The position numbers and the translations under genes are program-made. Source: Lycocorax pyrrhopterus obiensis (lineage: Eukaryota > Chordata > Aves > Passeriformes > Paradisaeidae). From it: a DNA stretch of 64,000 nucleotides. The DNA lies in the NCBI GenBank assembly GCA_014706295.1, contig JACSVZ010000008.1:20129659-20193658 (forward strand), given 5' to 3'. The notes under the pieces were generated by a model that saw only the letters and a list, made by a program, of their open reading frames with translations, was not told the DNA's origin and ran no database searches. Of the stretch, positions 11,801-35,800 are shown piece by piece (positions within the stretch are counted from its first letter, which is position 1; each line of letters opens with the position of its first letter).

Positions 11801-13700
11801 CACTACTATAGCATAGGCCTTAGCCAGCATAGCTGGCTGGCTCTGAAATACAATTCCGTGAAACATAAATTTTTCAAGGCACACAATATGTTGTTTGTAA
11901 ATAAATGTTGGTAGCAGATTAGCAAGTTTCTCCAACTCCACTTAAATTCAGCCAGATGTGGATAATATGTTCATAATGAGAAGGATACATAGCCATTATC
12001 TTTATAATTTGATAGAGAGTGCATGTAGGCAAGTACAATGGGAAAAATCAGATCAGAAACAGTGCACGTAATTCAATAGGACCTTAAGTAAAAGACTGAA
12101 ACAGAAGACAAGAAGAAATAGAAAACATTTAATGGTTTGCTGGTAGATTGGAGATGGGTTCATGACTTTGTATTTCATTCCTTTCCCATGCAAAGGGCGC
12201 TGAAGAAGAAATGGACAAACTGAGTCGGCAATCAGAGATGTGCAGCCAATGTTGAGAAATAATAAAAAGTATTATTTGGGTTCATCTGGGGTTTGAAATC
12301 ATGCTCATATAAAAGCTAAAACTACATAAAGGAAATATGGTTTGACATATAAAGGAAACTGCCAAACAAGAGATTATTTATTAAGATGATTTTTGGAAAT
12401 GTATTTATTAAGAAAAAATTGGGAGGTTTCAGCTGTGAAACATAGTTTAGAATCTTTCTACTCACATTATAAATACTTATGGAATAGATACTTACTAAGC
12501 CAAATACTTAGCAGAGCATATGCAGCTATGGATAAAAAGGCATCAGAAAAATTAACTTATTAGAGTAGTATTGTTCAGGTGAGATTTTTTTCTTTTCAAA
12601 TAACATTAAATATAAAAAAAACCTCCATTCTTTATTACAGAAGCATACTGTTTAGGAAGCATACTTCTTCCTAAAATATACATTAATCAGCTCATGTGAC
12701 TAGCTGACATGCATAGTATGATTAGTTTTATTCACCAATCAACGTCTGTGAATGGTAGAAATGTGTGGAAATGAACAGAGTATTCATGTGTATATTTTAA
12801 AGATGGCACTGGAGCACAGTGTTTGATAACTTAAGTGAATGCAAAGGTGTCTAAAATAAACTTGAGCTCTCTTCCTGAGCTGCATCAAATCATTTTCAGC
12901 ATCAGTGTAGGTTTCTCTCAAGTGGTACACTAGATGTATGTAAACAAAAGACTATTTTAACTTTGAGCTTGTAATGGATTTTGATGCCAAATTCAGATTT
13001 GGCATAGCTTAACAGATATAGTTAGCTTCCCTGGAGTTGCATACACTATACAAACTGACTTTATCCTGCCACATTCAAAATTCCCTGAATTTCAGAAGTA
13101 CCTGGTACTAAGATTCATTGCAGGGTAGTAGAAAAAAATTACTTCCCATTCACTAGCTTCATTCAGAATAAGGAATAAATTCATTGAAGACTAAATAATT
13201 GCAATTACAGTGGAAAGACTTGACAAGGACACAGAATTCATGCAAGTGATGTTTGACAGTTCAGCTATAGAAATAGTGCTAGCTGAAAAATAAGCTTTGC
13301 TTCTAGCTTTCAGCTTTTCAGCAGAGTAACAGCCCCAGTGTTGTACAAGAGATTTGTTTTCTGCTGCTTCAGCATCAGGTGAAGAAACACAGACCTTTAC
13401 CTTATCTTTCATCCTGCTGAGTTCTTTGTAACATTTTACCTATACACAGTACAAAGGCCCATCCTACAATTAGATGTGTGTAACTGGACCCTTCATGCTA
13501 CAACCACATCTAGGTAACTGAATTCTTTTTTCTGCTTAGAGTTCTCTTTAAATCAGTGAAGCTTTACATAACTGCAAGGATTGTCCAGGTGATAATTTAC
13601 AGGCTTGTGTTTCAATGCAGTATTTTTATCAAGAACTTCTTGTTATAAGTAAAACCCACCTGATCTTCAATATTGTGCATCTTCTATGCAGTACAACACC
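8886..13700. other. Intergenic stretch downstream of LGI1, no recognised gene
   Basis: No coding-like ORF or exon chain is visible. A short CpG-containing patch at about 9640-9700 includes a CGGTGAGT donor-like motif but has no partner I can support. Confidence 0.5.
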
Positions 13701-13814
13701 ACATTGGGCAATATGCCTTCTTGGCTTTATTTTATGTGTGTATAATATATACACAAATAAAAAGTATCACCTGCAAATAATATTTGGAATGTGAAAGACA
13801 CAAAATGTAAACAT

Positions 13815-13820
13815 TTTATT
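13815..13820 (-). terminator. LGI1: Candidate LGI1 polyadenylation signal
   Basis: AATAAA on the minus strand about 320 nt after the LGI1 stop; a second copy lies at 13726-13731. They are the first canonical hexamers I saw in the 3' UTR direction. Which one is used cannot be told from sequence. Confidence 0.4.
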
Positions 13821-14139
13821 TGGCAGTTGTTTCAAACAGGTGAATAAATAAATGGAAAAGTACATCTTAATATTCTTTATAGCAACAGATGCAGTTGCAC
13901 ATGTATTTACATATTGTGGATGCAAAGAACAGTTAATTTGATTTCTTTTTGTTAAAAAATGCAACTTCCAACACCACTAGACTTGACAATTAAAGATGAA
14001 GATACTAGTAATACTTTGTTCTAGCAATCTCAACTTTTAAAGGCATTCATTTGGAAGTAAGATAAGAGAGTCATCATGCATTTAGTTCATTTTGTCCACT
14101 TAGGGTAGAAAGTCTGATGTAATCTCAGAATTATGAGTG

Positions 14140-25845
<11,706 letters not shown>

Positions 25846-25959
25846 TCTTTTGATCCGCTCTCGTTCCAGCCAGTTGAAAGAATATCCCAAAACATGAACA
25901 GGGTTCTTTATTCAGCCATTGGATGTCTTTCTATAAGTCCAGGTCAATATTTGTCTCTG

Positions 25960-28950
25960 CTTTCCCAACCCTTTTCTTTCTCTTTCACTCTGTTTTTGTA
26001 GATAGAAACCTGCAGCTGATCTGTATGTTTCCACTCACTCAGGCAACGTACTGCTCAGAGAAGAGACCTGCGAGGTGCTGTAAGATGGGGAAAATCCAAC
26101 CGGCTGAAGGGAAAAAAAAAAAAAAAAGAAAGAAAAAAAAAAGACTTGCATCACCACAAAAACACTGAGCACAACACAGCATTAGATTGCAAAGTGATGT
26201 AACTGAGAAATACACTGCTTTCTGTTTTCACAGGGAGGCCCTTTCCCTGTTTCCAAAAATAGTACAGCATTATGTTTTGCTGGTGGGTGGGTGAGTGGGT
26301 GTGGGGTGGAGTGTATGTGTGTGGGGGGAGAAATCAGTCATCTCTTACTGGATCCCTACAACCTCATGAACCTTTCAGAATTATGCATCGCATATTGCAA
26401 GCAGCAGAACTAATGGCAGTATCCACAGGAAAATGAAATAGAATGAAACCATCAAAAGCATTGCTGCAAAAACTGTTAGATTAATTTTTATCCTCAGCCT
26501 TTATTGCACATATTTGTACCACTGAAAAACAAGCTGCCACACATGGAAAATATTACAATGTATGAGAGAATGCCTTTGACTGTTATTCCTAAACAAAATA
26601 TTTTCTCATGCAAAATAGACCCCAAAGACAGCTTTTTTTTCTTCCTTTTTTTTTTTTTCAGAAAAAGAACACTTCTTATTCGTTGCATGTTTTCTGAGCT
26701 GGTTAAATAAAGGCATAGGGGGATCAGGCACAGTTCTATACGGACAACATTAATTTAAAGTTCAAGTCAAAAAATGTATTTGCTTGGAACTGGTTTGATC
26801 ATTTTAGATGGAAAAAAAGCAAATTGTCATTTAAATACCAGCTGTGTTAAACCTATAGTTAAGAACGGACCTTCTTTGAAAAGTGACAGGATAGGGACAG
26901 ATCTTGGTGGTAATAATGAACCTTTACAATCCTGCCTGGAGGCTGCAATCGAAATGAGTGCTAGGTGTGGTATGAGTGCTCTGTAAGATACAGTCCTCAG
27001 CCTGAAGACTTTACTGTAAACTACATTAAATATTTTATAGGGAACTTAAGCAGCACCTAAGCATTACTATATTAAGAATGGTAAGACAAAACTAACAAAT
27101 GCCAAATGGCTGGGAAGCCATATGAGATGATTTTTTTGTTCAATATAGTATTGCTATTAGAAGAGTTTTGCAAACTTTAACAGGTCTTAACACTTCTCCA
27201 TTGGACTGTTTACATTAGACAGCTCACAAACACAACTGGGGTCAACCCAGTGGTACAGACATTTAATACAGTCAGGCTCACTACTGGCTCCTTCACATGG
27301 ATGTTATCTCCTCACCAGGAGACAACCTGATCTCCTGATAAGATCTCTTTTGACTTCTGGTTACCCTTCCTTTGATTTCACCTGATGGCCACCTGGCTCT
27401 GGCCCATTGCTTCTGCTCTACAAGCCACGAAATCACAAGATCAACATCAGGCCATGTCTATCTTTCTCAGGAACAATCCCAGCAAGGCCTTAGTGCATAT
27501 CCAGATATGAGTGCCCACCAGGGATTTCACAGGCTACGGGCAGAACAACAGCCTGCAAAACTCCAGGAAATTCAGTCTATGGATACAAGGCAGGACACCA
27601 GCACTGCTGAATTCTTGACTGGGTGGTGGCTGTGGTCCATCTCCCTGGGATGAGGGGAGACACTCAGAGCTCATACCAGGTGGTGGGACTGCACTGTCTG
27701 AGGGACTGCAGCCTCTGAGGGACTGCAGGACTCTGGGTGCAGCCAGAAATGTCCAGAAAGCTTTCAGAGGCAGATGGCCACCTTCAAAGGCCCTGCTGGG
27801 AGAGGACAGCAGTGTCTGTGCATGGGCAGGCATCCGAGCCCGTGGAAGAAAGGGCAGCTCGTGCCTTCTCAGCTCCCATGCTTTCTCTGTTGTGTTTTTG
27901 TAAAGCTCTTTATTAATTTAAGTGTGGGCCAATGTTTTTGCTCTTAAGAAAACCTTCCCTGTCAGCAGTCTCTCCTGAAGTAGCACCAGTTAAGAGTGAC
28001 AGACCTGGGTTATTTCTGAGCCCTTCCACCTTCTGTAAGAAAACGGAACAGAATTACAGTAGCCAAGGCACTGAAATCATTACTAAACAAATGTCAATGC
28101 CTTCCCATCCCCCAGTATAAAGGTAACTTCTTACTCTGGAAATGATCTAGTTGTGCCTACTGAGAACGGAGCCGGATCTGTGGGACTTGCATAAGTAGGC
28201 TACACCACCTTCTCCCCTCCAAGATGTCCAATGGCACAGACATGGTGAGGTGAGAACAGAAAATTCTCTAACTTTTTTTTCTGAAAGAAGCCTGTTGTTG
28301 TTTGTTTGTTTATTCCTGGCAAAGCTACCCATTGCCATGGCAATATTTTGCCACTGATGGGGAAACCCCGTGTTTCATTTCCTTTGGCTCATTCACTGAA
28401 ATCCACCATCAATTACCTAGGCATTTCTCTTTAATTAATACTCCAACCACATTGTGAACCTCCTGAAAACTTCGCAGTGTAGCGTTTTCTTCAGTAACAA
28501 AAGCACATTCTGCAGCAGAGCAGTAACCTGACTCCAGTTTTGTCCATGCAGAGAACCGCCTGGAAGTTAGTTTTCTATTCCAAACCACATGCCAAAACAA
28601 CTGCTTTTTCCAAACTTGCAATATTATGAATATTTATAACAGCCCCGTCAAAAGAGAGGCATAATCACATTTTCCAGGGTCCTTTTCTGCCAAGCTCAGC
28701 ATCTCATTTCTTGCCATGCAGCAGTTTAAAAACAAATTGGTTCATAGATTTTCGGTGGCATAGCTTCTCTGCAGCCCGGCGACACTTGGCTCACCCTTTG
28801 CCGATGCCATGGCTGTTTGTTTGGGGGCCAGCGGAGCAGGCAGTGGCCTGCTGCGCCCACGGACCAGCGCCTGCCTCTCGGTCCCTGCTTGTTTTCCTGG
28901 GTGTTTCAGGTACTGAGTAGGCACAATGGGATTCAAAATTCATCTATTTT
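25960..28950. other. Intergenic sequence upstream of LGI1
   Basis: No exon chain is recognised. It contains A-rich runs (about 26110-26145 and 26630-26660 on opposite strands), the G-rich tract listed separately, and a short direct repeat of CTGAGGGACTGCAG at about 27697-27732. LGI1's 5' UTR presumably occupies the part next to 25845; no TATA box or CpG island is evident there. Confidence 0.5.
26281..26330 (+). promoter_or_regulatory. G-rich tract with canonical G-quadruplex motif upstream of LGI1
   Basis: The plus strand has four runs of at least three G with short loops (GGGTGGGTGAGTGGGTGTGGGG), followed by GTGTATGTGTGTGGGGGG. It lies about 440 bp upstream of the LGI1 start codon. The motif is visible; folding or regulatory effect is inference. 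Confidence 0.45.
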
Positions 28951-28958
28951 TCTTTCAG

Positions 28959-29448
28959 CAAGGTTCCAGCAGGGGGGATGAGGGAGTTGTGGATGCGTTC
29001 CTCGGTCTGCTTCCCATCACTTGGACGTTCTAGCCGAAAACCCTGCACCTTGCCGTGCCGCGGAGGGGGCCGGCGGTCAGGCGCGTTCCGGGCTGGGCAG
29101 GGGGACGCTGGCAGCGGGAGGCCGGCTGGGGGACGCTGGCTGGGGGACACCGTTCGGGGCCGGCGCGGGCCCCGCGCCACCGCCCCGCCGCGGCCCCGTA
29201 TCCCGGCAACGCGGCGGCCTCGGCCGGGCGGGGGCAAGGCAGGGCCCGAGGGAGCGCCCGGGCTGCCGCTCGCCCTCCCTCGCCCCGCGGCCCCTGCAGT
29301 GCCAGCCCTCGCTGTAGCCTGGCGGGCCCAAGGCGAGCGGCTGCAGTGTTTCCTGCACCAATGTGCCATCATATTTCACCTCTCCGGTGTTGACCAGAGC
29401 CAGCTACGCCTTAGGGACCAGTCGTTTCCCACGCCCTGGCTCTGCGTG
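28959..29448 (+). promoter_or_regulatory. Second CpG island between LGI1 and FRA10AC1
   Basis: The block at about 29040-29340 is very GC- and CpG-rich, unlike its surroundings. On the plus strand it is bounded by an acceptor-like TTTTTCTTTCAG (AG 28957-28958) and a strong GTAAGA donor (GT 29449-29450). Long ORFs exist in several frames on both strands, as expected from the scarcity of stop codons in GC-rich DNA, so they are not treated as genes. Possible explanations are a distal LGI1 promoter, a non-coding RNA promoter divergent to LGI1, or an alternative FRA10AC1 5' exon. Confidence 0.6.
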
Positions 29449-29672
29449 GTAAGAAACAAATTGGTGTTCCTTCCAATGTATCCAAGTTGTTTGGTAACAA
29501 CAATTTTTTATGATAATCAACCATCTAGTAAAAATCTTGGTGCAAGTATATGAGTCAAAATTAAAACTACTTTTGCCTGCTGCCACTAGAGGTATTCACC
29601 ACCGACCACTGCTTGTGTTCTTTGGTCAGACTTAGCACAACTTCCAGGCTTCGTTTCTAGAGCAAACATATA

Positions 29673-29673
<1 letters not shown>

Positions 29674-29709
<36 letters not shown>
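29674..29709. repeat. (ATT)12 microsatellite
   Basis: Twelve perfect ATT units immediately 3' of the orphan CpG island. Confidence 0.95.
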
Positions 29710-29829
29710 TACTAAGCATACATTTTTAGCATGTGTTCTCCAATATCTGGTTAAAATATTAATTTTTGTACAAGTAAACCTGCTTGCTAATTTGAGGACA
29801 GCAAACACAAATGGCCAGAACATAGAACC

Positions 29830-32800
29830 AAAAATTATTTTAAAAAATATTTAATATTTTTGAGGTATTAACTCCACGCCAATGACTATATTTGCATATT
29901 TGCATTAGACTAGTATGTTTTCATTACCAACACATGACAAAATTTGAATAAGCTTCCTGGGGTTTCATGCTCAGTACATTTCCCTTTGCAGATCCACATC
30001 CTGTTACAGTTATCCTTAATTTCATCCCACTTTTAGAAAACTGTGTTGCCTTTTTTTGTTCAGGATGAGCTGCCTGCACATACATAGCCTAATCCAAAAT
30101 CCACTGATGCTGATGATGAGACTTTACTGTGCTTGGTGTTAAGCCCATAATATTACACCACACAGATGGACAATAGTCCGAATCACACCCACTATTCATG
30201 GGTCTCCTAAAGAACAAAACATTGTCATTGCTATGTTACTACTGTGTTTGGAGCAGAAGGATTTTGAGATCAAAGACCCCTACAAATATCTCATGGGTTC
30301 GAGTTTTTGCTTTCTTGGCTCCACCCTTTTAAGAAACTCTGCAGCAAATGGCAAATTTAAAGCAGCTGAGAAAGAGGCTGTACTTTCAATAAACAAAACT
30401 AAGTCTTGTGAATTCTAAACAGCTTTGAAAAGACTATGCTTCCTGGTGGATCTGGCACCAAGAGCCATTGCCAGGAAGAGGCCTTCTGCAGGTTATGCGT
30501 AACAAAACTTGAGATGCCTTTACAACAGCTCACAGCACAGACAAGCTTGGGAATGATCAAAAGACTGCCCAAAACTTTTTATTTGGAGAGTTTTTCTGAC
30601 TTTGCCCTATCCTGTCTATACAGGTTCGTATTATGGGTATCCTTCTTTATTACACCAGTTTCATTAACAGCAGAACAACCAGGCCAGTCCCTGTGTCAAA
30701 AAGCCAAGGAAATGGCTGCTTAACTGCTGCCAGCTTTGGAGGAAAGAATGACTTGGAGGGTGGTCTCCTTTCCTTTACATAAAGTAGCCAGTTCACAGTT
30801 CACTATGGACTTAGAAGCGATCACCTCTGAAGTGAGCTGTCATGGCCAAAACTTCATAGTGATGTACAACACCTGCTCCACTGCACATATCCTGGTGAAT
30901 GTGCATGTGTGTCTGGAACCGTTCACTGGTTTAGGTACACCAGAATTTTGCCAATGACAAAAAGTATGTCAGGAGAGATGTACTGGTATCTGAATGATCT
31001 CTCTTTAAGAAAAACAGATACATAATGTATTGCTTTCAAAGGGAAGCCAGGGAAAATTAATCTCTTTCTAGGTTTTATTTTGTTGCAAATAAGAACTTTC
31101 AACATCCTTATGATTCTTGATGCTTCATTTGCTTCTAAGCTCTGTTTCCAAGCAAACACAATCCAGTAGCATCAAGTTAACTGCTCTCCTGATAACCAGC
31201 CACTTTTTTCCAGACCTACACAAATAGTTCTTGCTTTGCTTCTGTTGTCCGTGTTTTGCCTTGAAAATGCTAACAATGGATATTTAAAGTTGGGGGAGAA
31301 ATGAAAGAGCAAACATACAAGCTCAAGAGCAAACCAGAGCCCAATTCAAAGATGTATGAAGCTGTGCTACTTCATGGTTCACAGCAGGAACTGAGACCAC
31401 ACCTAATACAGGGGGAAGTGTAAGAAAGGAAACAATATACAAGAACACGAGGTTTCCACCGGCTGCAGAAATCTGGATTTTTTTTCAGTCTTTCAAGACA
31501 ACTTGCAAGAAAATTTGTGGTTTAGTCAGGGAAGATCAACTTCTCCCATATTGGAAATGGGGACACTTTTGACACAGACAATATGCTCATCCATTTCAGT
31601 GGAACTGACATCACACTCATCACCTAGCATACATCCTACTGTAAGATTAAGTGCACTCTATATGAACCTCTCAGAGAGGAGTTGTTCAAATATGCAAGTA
31701 ACTTTTTTGCCTTTTTTTCCCCTACATAGATAGCTTGATCAGACATTAAAACCATGATACTAGTGAGAGAATCTATGCTTAATTTTTAATTGCCAGTTTC
31801 TTCAAAACTGGCATGGTGATTTTAAGAACATATTTCTGTGCAACACTTTCCTTAAGAGGATGGTTTCTCTCTTCCCAGCTCTTCCAAGTACTATGGATTC
31901 TGCTCTCTTCCACAGCTCACTGCTGGTGTTTCTGCTCTAATGCTGTTCTCTAAACTGGATTAAATAAATTAGCTGGTAAAAGAACCAGAAAACAAAGAAA
32001 ACCCTAAACAAGCCCAAATCCTTCAAACCTCACCCCCCCCCCCCCCAAAAAAAAAAAAAAAATTGCTGGAGCCAGAACAAGCAGCTGAGGACAGGAGTGG
32101 GCAGAGAGCATTGGTTTCACCGTTAGAGAAAATGTATAGGGAGCCGAACGCTTGAGGGGCAGTTTCATGTTACAAATGCTCATATTTAAATGAACCATAG
32201 GCAGAACTGGTGACAAAGCAGTTGTCAGTCAAACCTCGGTCTCCACCAAACAGTACAAAATATGAACCTCATAAAACACCCCAGTATTTAGCTACCATTG
32301 TTTAAAAATTATCATTTAACTGGAGGACAGACTTTCAACAGGTGTATACAAACTACACTTCATAATTATCATCTCCACTCTGCCAGGTCCTTGCACTCTT
32401 AATTTGGTATTTATTCATAGAAGGTATCCTTCATGCCTACATTCAAAATAGGAGGGATAGAAAATCCAGTCCAGTAAGAACCCTGTAACCAAAACAAAAT
32501 GTCCCAGATTTTCTAGCATGAGCTTTCTACAGACCCAAAACAACACACTACTGTCAGTGTAGCTAAATGCCATTTAATTGGCAGCTAGAAAAGTCTGTAA
32601 TACATTTCTTCATGGAAAAATGTTTGAGCTCTTCCAGTTTGCCAAGATGCTAATTAAAAACAGACGGCGTGTTACAAAATCTTTTCCTTGACCTGTGCTA
32701 TCTTACATGCCCTTCTGTACTTTTTTATGGCATTGGCTCCCTAAAGAATTATTCTAATCTTTATAAACTTGTCTTTAATTATCCTTGTCATTTTGCAAAC

Positions 32801-35800
32801 AGAAAAAAAGTAACAAAATATTATTTATTTAAATGTACATAGGAAATTTATTTGTTACATGGCAGAGACAACGGGCTTTTGAGGAGAAAGCCTTTACTTG
32901 TTAAAAACAGAAGGTTTCTACGTCCTGAATAATTTACAATGAAAGAAATCTTAGCGCCACTGAAGTCACTGAAATACTTCAAGTAGAAGCCTTGCTAGAG
33001 TGCCACTGACATAATGAACTGCACAAGAGGAAGGATGTGCCTCATCAAACACATATTGTTTCATCATTGCTAATCAACATGCTTTACAAAGCAGAGATTT
33101 GGATCAGAGCTGAAACATTTGAAGGGGTTGTTGGTGATAGCTCCACAAGTGTATTTTACTGATGTTTTTATTGTTCTCAACAACTCAAGAAATTTGGAAA
33201 AATACCTTATTTCAGTAGGAGTTAATCCTTTTTACCTCAAGCAAATACCAACTCTGCCTGACATCCCACCCTACATTATGGCAGGCAGGCTGCCACTGTA
33301 CAAGCCCAGCACAGATTCTCCATCAAATAAAATACTGCACCAAGCTGAACTCCAAGGTCCCTTTTTCTTACGAACCACATTCACCCTACAGAGGAGACTT
33401 TGGAGGGCTGAAAATTTCATTACATCTGTTTGCTCATATGCCAGTATAGTACATATTTAGTACAGCTTTAAGAAAAGATTTGCTCTTTTGGCTGCTGGCC
33501 CTCTCCCTCTGCAGTGGGAGAACAAAACCAACACAACATCTTTATCTAAGAACTGACTGTAGTTTTAAATATAATTTTCATAGCAACAGAGAAATACATG
33601 TTTTAGTTATGACTGCTCAGAAGCTAAAGGATTTTCCATACCTTGAGTATGGTAACATTCACACTTAGAGTTCAAAATGATTCCTAATTATCACTTCTCT
33701 AAGACAATAATCCAAATACTATACATCTGACTTTCTTTTTAACACCAATCACTTGTAGGCATCTGTAAGTTTCCACTGTTGCTGCCCTTGTGATTTAGGC
33801 AAAGAGTCATTAAAACTGGAGGGCCTAATTCCCAGCCTCAATATAACACATTAGTAAGAAGTAATAAGCTCCTTCATGAAGCAGTATAGCTCCCCAGCTA
33901 AATAAATGGCACACAGTACTGATTAAACAAAGGCACATGCGGCCTTTTTTCCCAAGATTTTTTTTAGAAGCAAATGGATGAATATATAAGAGAAAAAGAC
34001 AAGGACAAAAAAAACCAGGAATGGGAACTCAAGAGAACAGTTAACATCACAGAAACCGAGATGTTGGCTCCTAAGCATGGAAAGGGGGACCTGAGAAATT
34101 CCCTAACGAATTTCTTGAAGCCAGTAATGGCTGAAAAGAGCTTGGAGCTGCAAGTAGTCTCCTGCTGTTCAATTTTCTCTTCACTTAGGGAAATGAAGGC
34201 TATACATTCATTGCAAATAAAGATTGGATCAAAGATACCCAATTCCATTAACAATTTATTTTCTTAAACAGAACAATTGTAAATAATGACTTTCTAGATA
34301 ACTGCTCAGGTCACAAATAGTAATAATGCTCTACTTTATGTTTCTGACACCCCTGCTTCCCCCTCAGGGAGGCAGATATCCCTTCATATACACATTATAT
34401 ATATACATATATATTAAGATCTCTCTCAAGAGCTATATATAGCTTCTATTCACAGGCAAGCACCACAACCACTTATTCATTCTTTTCATGCTTTACCTGC
34501 TGTTTTCAAGGCTGCCCTGATGCTAAAAATAGCTTCACATATTAGAGGAGGGTTGCTATAGATTCAGAATGGGTGATGTTCCAAAGACAGCTAAATCCCT
34601 CTTTGCCAAGGATCCATGTCGATGCAGCTGATGGGCATCTGTGACCCAGGGCTGTGATGCCCTTTCATAAAGACTACTGGGCTCCAAGGATGGGGTATTT
34701 GTGTTGTTCTTAAGGCTGCACTGAACTGCAAATCAATACAAATCATGGATGTCATCATAAGTTTAAGGCTTTGTTTTTCATACTGTAGTGTTAGATCACA
34801 GTACAACAGTACCTTCAGATATTAATAGCATATTAGCTTCTTTTTAACTGGGAGAACAATTTAATATTCTGTTGTATAGGCATATTTTTCTGTGGGCATT
34901 GATGTCTTCAAGTAAGAAAATACCAAATGCTTCAATAGTCTTCTTAATTTTTCTAGTTCTTAACATTCGTGGCTGGATTATGACCATATCTAAGATAAAT
35001 GAGGTAGTCAGAATAGTATTTTCCTTTTGTTAACAGACTCATACAAACCTGCCAAATACTGACTCTGTTAAGTATTTGGCAGTCTGCTGAGGTTCAAATA
35101 AAAGTTTTACAGGGAAAGAGTAGCATGGATTTACTAAACCAAGATTGATAAAATATATTAAAACAGATTCTAATATAAATCTAAATAATACAATCCATCT
35201 TTTATGAGCAGTATATTTAAGGCCAGTGTAATGCAAACTTGAGAGAACATTTCATGAAATGCTAAAGGAAATGTTTTTTCACTCAAATCTCAGTTCACAT
35301 CCTGACCCTTATTTTCCATGTGGTTATGTTTTATTTCCATTCAAGAAAGACAGTCATCTAGATATGTAACTGTAAACGTTTTGACTTATAATTTGCAAAT
35401 TGAATATGGTTTCAGCAAGTAGCAGGCTCTGCCCCAGGGTACAAGCTGGAATATTTCTTTTTACTTGCCATAGATACTTTCCTCAGTGGTTTTTTGAGTC
35501 TGCCATTTTTACTTCTAGAGTTGTGGATATTGCACAGCTCAGTGTTGCTGGCTATAAATAACATAACTTGATATTTGTAACTAAGTTAGACTAATGGTTG
35601 CCATTTAGGATAGTTATCTTTCTCATTCCACTTAGGTGCCATGGAATGAATAGTGTCCTGGAAATACTTTCAATAGAAAGGTTGATAGTATTTCAGTACT
35701 TCATGTCTTAATGATACTGGTGATTAAATAACATAAAATTGTATTTAATTTGAAATATAATCCAAATTATTTCCAAACCCTGGCAATCAGTAGTATACTT

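Noticed and set aside
25846..25890. LGI1 start placed at 25890
   Set aside because: That codon is TTG on the minus strand. The first ATG is at 25845, and the human-equivalent position is the CTG at 25869-25867.
28944..29553. ORFs of 142 and 191 codons on opposite strands at the orphan CpG island
   Set aside because: Same cause: low-complexity Arg/Pro/Gly/Ala composition and open frames on both strands. The CpG island itself is reported instead.
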